A DNA stretch of 18,250 bases from an uncultured Verrucomicrobiota bacterium (lineage in GTDB: Bacteria > Verrucomicrobiota > Kiritimatiellia > CAIVKH01). The notes below the pieces were generated by a model. It saw nothing but the letters and a program-made list of their open reading frames with translations, made no database searches and was not told the DNA's origin. Of this stretch, positions 6,401 through 12,031 are shown piece by piece (position 1 is the stretch's first letter; each line of letters opens with the position of its first letter). Both the position numbers and the translations under genes were made by a program. The stretch spans positions 1-18,250 of the forward strand of contig CALBHI010000083.1 of the NCBI GenBank assembly GCA_937894535.1, given 5' to 3'.

Positions 6401-9096
6401 TTGATCGTCTCGGTACCGGTGGTCGGGGTGTAGGTGTACATCCAGACGGAATTGCTGGCGAGGGTCATGGCCGGCGTCGGGGTGACCATGTTGGTCCAGC
6501 CGTTGCGGCCGATGTGGATGTAGACCGGATTGGCCGAGGCCAGCGGGCGGCCGGCGGCGTTGTAATAAACGGTGACCGGTTCGCAGTTCTGGATGGTTTC
6601 AGGAACGGTCCAGACGGCCTGCGGGACGGAGCCGGTGCAGCCGGTGATGGTAACATTCCAGTTCTGGTTGGCGTTGTTGTCCCAGGTGCCGGAGCCATTG
6701 TTGAACACGAAGTTCAGGTTGGTCGTGCCGGCGGCCGGGGTCGCGTAGTACACCCAGTTGCTGCCGTCGTTGGCCATCTGGGGGTTCGGCAGGATCACGT
6801 CCTGGAATCCGTTGCGGCCGATATGGATGTAGACCGGGCCGGCGCCGAGCGGGCTATCGGTCTTGCGGTAGCGGATGGCGACCACGTCGCAGCCGACCGG
6901 GTTGGTCGGGTTGATGGTCACGTAGGGCTCGACCGGGCCGGTGCTGCCGTGCTCTTCGAGTTTGAGCATCTGGACAAAGGCGCGGTCGGGATTGGCCGCG
7001 CCGTTGGCGGGCATGTCGATGACGATACCGCTGTTCAGCAGTTCCTGGCCGGTCTTGCCGGGAGCGGGCCAAAGCTGTTGATTCGGATTGTTGGCGGTCA
7101 GGTTGCGGACATTGTAGTAGCGGGTGGGGTTCAGGTAGATGGCATTGACGCCGTTCAGCTTGAAGGTGCCGCCCTGCTGGGTCCACGGGGTCAGGTTCAC
7201 GAAGTTCAGGACGACGTTCTGGTGGGCGGGATCCCAGCCAAACTTCTCGTATTTCAGCACGGAGAAGATCTGCTGGTGGGGCGAGCCGTCGGTCTTGTCG
7301 AGGTACCACTGATCGTGCAGGCGGTTGGCGATGTTCGCCATGCGGCCTTTGTTCACGCGGCTGTAGGCATTTTCAAGGATGGCATCGCGGTTGTTCCAGA
7401 GGGTCTGCATGTTGTGCCACTTGAAGATGTGCGGGATCCAGCGGTCGAACTGGTTGCGGAACTGGGAGAAGCCCCAGGCGTTGGTGTAGCCGAGTTCCTG
7501 GCCCTGGTAGAGTTGCGGGGCGCCATCGATCACCGCGCCGACGGCGTAGCGGGAGAAGCTGTACCACTTGTCGTTCGGGGCGTTCTGGTCGTGGTTGATC
7601 AGGCCGCGCATGATGCCGGCATAGCCATAGGCGGTCTTGTTCGCGTCGATGATGCCACGGAAGCCGGTGGTGTTGCCGGCGTTCTCGAGAACCTGCCAGA
7701 CCCAGTTCTGGTTGATGATGTCCATGTGACGACCGGCGCGCTTGGAAACGTTTCCGCCGTCGAGCGATTCGGCCATGAATACGAAATCCCACTTCACCTG
7801 GCGCGTCTTGTTGACGAGGTATTCCCAGGCCTGCGGGGGGAGGCCCTGTGCGTAGTCGCAACGGAAACCGCCGAGGGTGCCACCGGACTTTTCAATCCAG
7901 TATTTGCCGAAGTAGGCGAAGTACTCGACCATGCGCTTCACATCGTTGCCGGTCTGGGTGACATCCCAGGTTGCATCGGTATCGGTCTGCGGATCCGACA
8001 GGGCGGGATAGGTGCCCCAGAACAGGTCGGCGACGTCCGGCCATTTGCCGAAGTCGTTGCGCTCGGCCGGGGCCGGGCCGATCTGGGTGGCGGAGGTGGC
8101 GGGCAAGGTGAATTGGAAGTTGGCCTGGTTGTAGGAGTACTCGCCGCAGGGCAGATCGGTCGAGTTGTAGCGGGAATACCACTGGGGCAGGATGTCCTTG
8201 ATCTTGGCGGTCGGGGTTACGTGCGGTTGCTCCGGATTGTTCGGATCGCGGCCGATTTCGGCATCCCACGAGGTGTGGTTGAAGATGATATCGAAGAAGA
8301 AGTCGATGCCCTTGGCCTTCGCGGCGGCGGCGAAATTGGTGAAGGCGGTCATTGAGGATTGGCGGGTATTGCCCTGGCTGTGGTGCGGGGCGACTTCCCA
8401 CATGTTTTGGATCGAGTACGGACTGCCGGGGCCTTCGACGTTCACGCAGTAGTGGCTACCGATGGGGTGGATCGGCTGGATCCAGAGGGTATTGACGCCG
8501 AGGCTTTCGAAGTAATCGAGGTTGGCCGGTTTGGCCGGGTTCATCAGGTCTTCGAACGTGGAGCGGGTGCCAAACGTGTCGCCGGAGGCATTGATGGCGT
8601 TAACCTGGAGCTCGTACAGAATGACGTCGCGGGACTTTTTGGGGGAGACGACGATGGCCGTGTCGCGCTTGCCGACCCATTTCCAGTTGGGGTTACCGGA
8701 AACCTTGTAGCGTGCGGTGAGGCGGTAGGCACCGGTCTTGTTCACGGGAAGGGCGACGGTCCATTTGCCGCCACCCGCATTGGTCATCGGAAAACCCACG
8801 AAATAATTCGTGCTGGCCGGGGCGGGGCCGGGAACGGATGCGAAATCCTGGTCGCCCAGGGTCGCGCGGTCGCGGCGGCCGAGGTTGGACCAGATCTGCG
8901 CCTGCTCGACATTGCCCTCGTTGGGATAGAAATCGAGGAAGATGGTCTCGGTATCGCCGGGTTCGTTGATGTAGTAGTTCAGGGTGAGGTAATCGTGATT
9001 GGCCCCGTTGACCGCGAGGTATGGCACCTGAGCCAAAGCACCCGTCGCCACCAACAACCAACCCAGCACCCATGTCAACCAACGTTCGCTACGCAT
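3478..9096 (-). CDS. Very large secreted multidomain GH13 alpha-amylase-like enzyme
   Basis: This 1872-residue protein should hydrolyse starch or related alpha-glucans outside the cell. The start is the ATG at 9096, preceded by GGGGGAG; the in-frame TTG at 9108 lies upstream of that ribosome site and is unlikely. A signal peptide spans about residues 1-23 (MRSERW, hydrophobic stretch, cut near ALA-Q). Layout: N-terminal beta domain (25-150); GH13 barrel (155-700) with DIIFNH (D269, N273, H274), GFRCD (R412, nucleophile D414), acid/base E443 in MAESLD, and NHD (H502, D503); two tandem starch-binding-like modules (about 723-820 and 825-930); Ig-like and jelly-roll-like regions (about 935-1205); an aspartate-rich calcium repeat (DTNNNGIPDE to DYDNDGASDWEEY, about 1231-1267); a poly-Gly linker; Ig-like and CBM-like modules; a second poly-Gly linker; and a CBM9/DOMON-like C-terminus (about 1590-1872). 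There is no visible sorting signal. The exact specificity (amylase, pullulanase or other) is uncertain. Confidence 0.9.
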   Translation of the reverse strand: MRSERWLTWVLGWLLVATGALAQVPYLAVNGANHDYLTLNYYINEPGDTETIFLDFYPNEGNVEQAQIWSNLGRRDRATLGDQDFASVPGPAPASTNYFVGFPMTNAGGGKWTVALPVNKTGAYRLTARYKVSGNPNWKWVGKRDTAIVVSPKKSRDVILYELQVNAINASGDTFGTRSTFEDLMNPAKPANLDYFESLGVNTLWIQPIHPIGSHYCVNVEGPGSPYSIQNMWEVAPHHSQGNTRQSSMTAFTNFAAAAKAKGIDFFFDIIFNHTSWDAEIGRDPNNPEQPHVTPTAKIKDILPQWYSRYNSTDLPCGEYSYNQANFQFTLPATSATQIGPAPAERNDFGKWPDVADLFWGTYPALSDPQTDTDATWDVTQTGNDVKRMVEYFAYFGKYWIEKSGGTLGGFRCDYAQGLPPQAWEYLVNKTRQVKWDFVFMAESLDGGNVSKRAGRHMDIINQNWVWQVLENAGNTTGFRGIIDANKTAYGYAGIMRGLINHDQNAPNDKWYSFSRYAVGAVIDGAPQLYQGQELGYTNAWGFSQFRNQFDRWIPHIFKWHNMQTLWNNRDAILENAYSRVNKGRMANIANRLHDQWYLDKTDGSPHQQIFSVLKYEKFGWDPAHQNVVLNFVNLTPWTQQGGTFKLNGVNAIYLNPTRYYNVRNLTANNPNQQLWPAPGKTGQELLNSGIVIDMPANGAANPDRAFVQMLKLEEHGSTGPVEPYVTINPTNPVGCDVVAIRYRKTDSPLGAGPVYIHIGRNGFQDVILPNPQMANDGSNWVYYATPAAGTTNLNFVFNNGSGTWDNNANQNWNVTITGCTGSVPQAVWTVPETIQNCEPVTVYYNAAGRPLASANPVYIHIGRNGWTNMVTPTPAMTLASNSVWMYTYTPTTGTETINFVFNDGNTNQAARIWDNNGGNDWSKPVSGCGSIQPPPDFAITDPAAEVLSVPNNVEAYTLQGLALNMTGHLRWTNALTGASGSIAAASPWSIPLVGLGVGTNVITVRGSNSTGGSTVTNARDVASNYSAWTNGSNLGTGFNAWQLESGGTSAGHFTAAKGFGMWSYQGGNFAASIRPFPSELAIGQTFHARIQNNWIWESGGSFGMALRDSSGATKWELYFVGGGTNYTGTNPTDIPWTSNGVDVAFTRTATTAYSVDVTPVGGTKRTYTGSFSGSINQFRAWSANNGTSDEFNPNRDFFFNNLMLTSLGGGSSVTTNDTVTIIRAGSAAADTNNNGIPDELEMIWFGQLVPGTGDYDNDGASDWEEYMAGTSPTNSADTMIVEEIMASSNNNRRAAMAWNAKPQRSYRVMASRTGIEGPYTHEVATRTTVGGSSYMIVIEDAESTNHPSSFYRLELTSAGGGGGGGGGGSDPVIVSATPGSTVFTNIGGVAVTLNVSGGTITNAIYTIEGQSALPFTNNQVVVIGASFSNGQSRTLTVFGQNSAGNSDQKVYSYTRAAGIAITNVNGTHHWPENGSITSNSEIWVNSASSPTGAGVSASISYCAGGCPGGWTTVAMNRNPGWDDAGRAWWNVNIGSFPAGSLVQYTISVTDAQGTTITDNNGGANYSATVNSGGGGGGGGTGGFLPPSTNPTFGQFGTKTVNGINNGEWSTNNLIAIDLANDDPRSLGSNWTMHETPADLTHLWAAWDDNNLYLAYQFADITDVIDPSNYGSGDALGNNQGILHFISIDTGAGGAVSNMWAKNDKFTGANVPDYQVAMRADLWAGASFISKAVNGKFAGDESRGTNYLSAAEAGIQIARVSGVNAADSLWGVGDVDNYLSNPNVALNNYIGHNKGRDTFYEISIPLARLGLTRATLEANGIGVFINTGSQSSLDTIPNDPATLNTPGVEVWNSSLEWSDTDLFTAPFARIVK
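6307..6930 (-). repeat. Tandem duplicated starch-binding-like modules within the amylase
   Basis: Two consecutive modules of roughly 100 residues share the pattern CxxVxxxY...VYIHIGRNG(F/W)...M...W.Y...T.NFVFN(N/D)G...WDNN...NW...GC, typical of CBM25/26-type starch binding. At the DNA level, bases 6500-6528 and 6809-6837 match at 28 of 29 positions, 309 bp (103 codons) apart, which indicates an internal duplication. The modules sit directly after the catalytic barrel, as accessory starch-binding domains usually do. The family number is an estimate from the motif pattern. Confidence 0.75.
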
Positions 9097-9376
9097 ATAC
9101 TCCCCCAATGTCTGGCACGTATTTCGAGCCTTTGTGTACCAACTGCAGCCTGTGAAACGTTTTAATGAATAGCGGTATGTGTAGGTTTTGTTAAGCGGTT
9201 TTATGGAAAAAGTTTCCTCGAACGCGTTACTCTCTACCCATCAACTGATTAGCTATCATTCTCCAACGATTGATCACACTGGCCACGAAAAGGCTGCCCG
9301 AAACGGTGCGTCCCGTGGATTGGGCAGGTGTCGACCGGTGATTTTATCGTTGCAGGATTGCACCGCGGAAGGGTTT
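9097..9376. promoter_or_regulatory. Divergent control region between amylase (-) and sensor kinase (+)
   Basis: This 280-bp stretch is more AT-rich than its surroundings and separates two outward-facing genes, so it should hold both promoters. I cannot assign convincing -35/-10 pairs. An in-frame plus-strand extension from the TTG at 9188 or the ATG at 9203 is open, but its composition and residues look non-coding. GGGGGAG (9100-9106, minus strand) serves the amylase ATG, and GGAAGGG (9367-9373) serves the kinase ATG at 9377. Confidence 0.55.
9155..9162. promoter_or_regulatory. Candidate LacI-family operator (AAACGTTT) upstream of the amylase
   Basis: The perfect 8-bp palindrome AAACGTTT has the central CpG and AANCGNTT core recognised by many LacI/GalR-family sugar repressors such as CcpA and MalR types. 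It lies 59 bp upstream of the amylase ATG, a plausible place for sugar control of a starch gene. No LacI-family regulator is encoded in the window, and one 8-bp site is weak evidence. Confidence 0.3.
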
Positions 9377-10477
9377 ATGTATGATTTCGACATGGATTCC
9401 ACGCCCAACGCCTCCGCAGGACCGAACAACCCTTCTGTTGTTCCGGACGGGGCCAACATCAACGCCTATGTCGAAGCGATTTTAGAGACGGCGGCGGATG
9501 CGATCGTCACGATCGACCAAGACGGGCTGATTCTTTCGTTCAATCGGGCTGCTGCCCGCATGTTCGGGTATCAGCCGGGCGAGGTCGTCGGAAAAAACGT
9601 CAGCCTGCTCATGCCTTCGCCCTACCGCGAGCAGCACGATGGTTATATCCATCGCTACTTAAAGAATGGAGAGCCGCGCATTATTGGAATTGGCCGCGAA
9701 GTGGCTGGTCAACGCCAGGATGGCACGTTGTTCCCGATGGATCTCGCGGTCAGCGAGGTGGCCAGTCGGGAAAAACGGTTCTTTGTCGGCATCATCCGTG
9801 ACATCAGCGAGCGCAAGTACATGGAGAAGGCCCTGGTTACCGCCAGCGAGAACGAGCGACGGGAAATCGGACGGGATCTCCACGATGCACTCGGCCAGAT
9901 TATCACGGGTATCTCCTTGCTGGCCAAGTCGTTGGCCAAGAGAATCGCCGTGAGTGATCCGGGGCTGGCCGCCGAGGCGGAATCGATCGCCACCCTGTCC
10001 ATGGAGGCCATGAGCGAGGCCAAGCGGCTGGCCTACGGTGCGTTTCCAACCGAACTGGAACGTCAGGGTTTACTGGCAGCCTTGACGCAGATGGCCGAGA
10101 CGGCTCGGCGGATTTACAAGGTCGAGGCCATTTTTCATGGCCCGGCGCGCTGGGAACCCCTGGCTGCTGATGCTGAATTGCACCTGTACCGCATCGCCCA
10201 GGAAAGCGTGGCCAATGCCATCAAACACGGCAAGCCGCGCCGGGTGGTCATCGGCCTGAGCCGCGACCGTGACAGCCTGATGCTTTCCGTGGCTGATGAT
10301 GGGGCCGGATTGCCCGCGCAACGGGACCCGACCCGCATCAGCATGGGACTCGATATCATGCGGCACCGCGCAGGCCTGATCGGCGGAACCTTTTCCATTG
10401 CATCGCCCAAGGAAGGCGGCACCGAGGTTCGTTGTTGTATTCCCCTGACATTCCTTGTAACAAAAGGCGGCGTTTAG
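9377..10477 (+). CDS. FixL-like heme-PAS sensor histidine kinase with NarX-type kinase core
   Basis: This 366-residue soluble kinase probably senses O2 (or NO/CO) through heme and phosphorylates the next-door regulator. The PAS domain (about 33-148) matches Bradyrhizobium FixL closely: H87 lies at the heme-ligand His200 position, R93 at Arg206, R107 at the oxygen-sensing Arg220, and L123 and V125 at Leu236 and Ile238. The IIGIGR block is intact, while FixL His214 is R101. The kinase core is different from FixL: it has a HisKA_3 phosphoacceptor H169 in GRDLHDALGQ, an N-box E276...N280, and a D308-x-G box of NarX/DegS type. There is no membrane segment. The ATG at 9377 follows GGAAGGG; open frame continues upstream to 9188, so a longer N-terminus is possible but unlikely. 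The regulator gene follows 20 bp downstream. Heme binding is inferred from residues. Confidence 0.87.
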   Translation: MYDFDMDSTPNASAGPNNPSVVPDGANINAYVEAILETAADAIVTIDQDGLILSFNRAAARMFGYQPGEVVGKNVSLLMPSPYREQHDGYIHRYLKNGEPRIIGIGREVAGQRQDGTLFPMDLAVSEVASREKRFFVGIIRDISERKYMEKALVTASENERREIGRDLHDALGQIITGISLLAKSLAKRIAVSDPGLAAEAESIATLSMEAMSEAKRLAYGAFPTELERQGLLAALTQMAETARRIYKVEAIFHGPARWEPLAADAELHLYRIAQESVANAIKHGKPRRVVIGLSRDRDSLMLSVADDGAGLPAQRDPTRISMGLDIMRHRAGLIGGTFSIASPKEGGTEVRCCIPLTFLVTKGGV

Positions 10478-10497
10478 GACCGGAAGGACGAAGGAAC

Positions 10498-11169
10498 ATG
10501 GCCCAAGCTGACAAGAAACACTCCATTCTGATTGTCGATGACCATCCCCTGGTGCGGAAGGGCATCCGCTCGTTGCTCGAGCAGGAATCCGACTTTGTGG
10601 TCGGAGGCGAAGCCGCCAGCCGAGCCGAAGTCCTGGACGCGCTCCGCAAGCAACTTCCCGACCTGATCCTGCTGGACATTTCGCTGCATGGCAGCGATGG
10701 CATTGAGGTGACCAAGGCCATCCGCAGCGAATTCGACAAGGTTCCCGTCCTGATCGTTTCCATGCACGATGAATCCTTGTATGCCGAACGCGCCCTGCGC
10801 GCCGGCGCCAACGGCTACATCATGAAGCAGGAAGTGGCGGAAAACGTCATCAAGGCGATCCGGCAGGTGCTGTCCGGGAAAATTTACGTCAGCGACAACA
10901 TGCGCCAGAAGGTGCTGCGCGACCTGACCCAGCCCAGCGCCGACATCAAATCCTCCCCGATCGAGCGCCTGAGCGACCGCGAACTGGAAGTCTTCCGGTT
11001 GATCGGCGAAGGCCGCGGCACCCGGGAGATCGCCGAGGCCCTGCACCTCAGCATCAAGACCATCGAAACCTACCGCGCCCACATCAAGGAAAAGTTGTCC
11101 ATCAAGAGCGCGGCCGAACTCGCCCGCAGCGCCGTGAATTGGGTCGAAAACGGCCGCCATCCGGCGTAA
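10498..11169 (+). CDS. NarL/FixJ-family response regulator, partner of the heme-PAS kinase
   Basis: This 223-residue DNA-binding regulator has an intact receiver domain: acidic pair D14/D15, phosphoacceptor D60 in LILLD, switch S88 and conserved K110. A LuxR-type helix-turn-helix spans about 158-203 (LSDRELEVFRLIGEG to ETYRAHIKEKL). The start ATG at 10498 is preceded by AAGGA (10491-10495). Frame is open upstream to 10432, inside the kinase gene, but that ATG has no ribosome site and would add unconserved residues. The 20-bp gap and shared strand make it the cognate target of the kinase. It likely controls redox or fermentation genes, possibly the operon just downstream (inference). Confidence 0.92.
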   Translation: MAQADKKHSILIVDDHPLVRKGIRSLLEQESDFVVGGEAASRAEVLDALRKQLPDLILLDISLHGSDGIEVTKAIRSEFDKVPVLIVSMHDESLYAERALRAGANGYIMKQEVAENVIKAIRQVLSGKIYVSDNMRQKVLRDLTQPSADIKSSPIERLSDRELEVFRLIGEGRGTREIAEALHLSIKTIETYRAHIKEKLSIKSAAELARSAVNWVENGRHPA

Positions 11170-11188
11170 AACTCCTGGCGTGACACCC

Positions 11189-11231
11189 CCGGTTCCGGGC
11201 AAATCAGCCAATCCCTGATACCCCGAACCGG
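11189..11231. promoter_or_regulatory. Interrupted dyad between the two regulator genes
   Basis: CCGGTTC (11189-11195) pairs with GAACCGG (11225-11231). Inside this, GGG (11197-11199) pairs with CCC, and ATCAG (11203-11207) pairs with CTGAT (11215-11219) around a 7-base loop. It lies in the 97-bp gap after the first regulator and before the second regulator-nifJ transcript. It could act as a terminator-like hairpin (no T-run seen), a leader structure, or an operator. Confidence 0.5.
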
Positions 11232-11266
11232 CGCGTACCCGATGTTCGCCAGCCTCCTCCCCGCGC

Positions 11267-12031
11267 ATGATGTGGGGCATGAGCGCGAACCACGAATCCG
11301 CGAACCCCGCGATCCACACGGAGACGGCCCATCCAAGGGCTTCCATCTCGGTGCTGGTGTTGACCAATGAACGGGCTCACGCCCGGGTTATCGAACAGGC
11401 CATCGCCCGCGACGACCACCGGTCCTTTGTTGTGACCTACCGGTCGCTGCGGGCCGGTTATGAGCACGGCGACGAAGGAGCCGTGGATCTTCTGGTCATC
11501 GATGCCATGGCCCCGACCATGGATCCGCTCCACGAATTAAAACGTATCCGCAACCAGGCGCCCGACCTGCCGGTCATGCTGCTCCACGCCAACGGGGATG
11601 CCCTGGTCGCCTCGCGGGCCCTTCGCGCGGGTGCCACCGCATTCCTTGCCGCGCATGAAGTATCCACCTTGCTCGCGACGGCACTCGAGACCGCGGCGGC
11701 CGGGGAACGGTTTGTTTCCGAGGATGTGATGCAAGGCATCCTCCACGGCATGGCCGAACCCGCCGAAGATGAAACGCGCATTCCCATCGAAGTGCTGAGC
11801 GACCGGGAGATGATGGTGTTCCAGCTCCTCGGCAAGGGCAAGTGCCCGCGCAACATCGCCGACGAACTCGGGGTGAACATCAAGACCGTGGCCACCCACT
11901 GCAACAACATCCGGCGCAAACTGCACACCCCAGACAACCGCCAACTGACCCGGATCAGCCACGACTGGGCCCAAAGCCGCAGCACCTTTACTCCGGGCGA
12001 ATCCACCTACCACCACCGACACCACGTATGA
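11267..12031 (+). CDS. LuxR-type regulator with degenerate (pseudo-)receiver domain
   Basis: This 254-residue protein resembles its upstream neighbour in layout but has lost most receiver chemistry. The acidic pair is T33/N34, the switch Ser/Thr is H107 and the conserved lysine is A129; only the phosphoacceptor-position D79 (LLVID) remains. The LuxR helix-turn-helix (about 177-221, LSDREMMVFQLLGKG to NNIRRKLHT) looks functional. The result suggests a regulator that works without normal phosphorylation. The start is uncertain: ATGs occur at 11267, 11270 and 11279, none with a good ribosome site. Its stop overlaps the nifJ ATG (ATGA, 12028-12031), so the regulator and NifJ are probably translated together. 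The C-terminal tail is His-rich (YHHRHHV). Confidence 0.85.
   Translation: MMWGMSANHESANPAIHTETAHPRASISVLVLTNERAHARVIEQAIARDDHRSFVVTYRSLRAGYEHGDEGAVDLLVIDAMAPTMDPLHELKRIRNQAPDLPVMLLHANGDALVASRALRAGATAFLAAHEVSTLLATALETAAAGERFVSEDVMQGILHGMAEPAEDETRIPIEVLSDREMMVFQLLGKGKCPRNIADELGVNIKTVATHCNNIRRKLHTPDNRQLTRISHDWAQSRSTFTPGESTYHHRHHV

Noticed and set aside
6190..8355. 721-codon open frame on the plus strand inside the amylase gene
   Set aside because: It is the antisense shadow of a strongly motif-supported GH13 gene; its product is Val/Gly/Asp-rich with no recognisable domain, as expected from GC-biased third positions.
9097..9108. TTG at 9108 as amylase start
   Set aside because: It precedes and overlaps the GGGGGAG ribosome site that serves the ATG at 9096, and the signal peptide starts naturally with MRSERW.
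9188..9376. N-terminal extension of the sensor kinase from TTG 9188 or ATG 9203
   Set aside because: No ribosome site, AT-rich and non-coding-like composition, no domain; ATG 9377 has GGAAGGG just upstream. Not fully excluded.
11842..12027. In-frame upstream extension of nifJ into the second regulator gene
   Set aside because: NifJ proteins begin at the ATG at 12028 (MKSSFSIIDGNEATAHVA); the upstream stretch is regulator coding sequence read in another frame.
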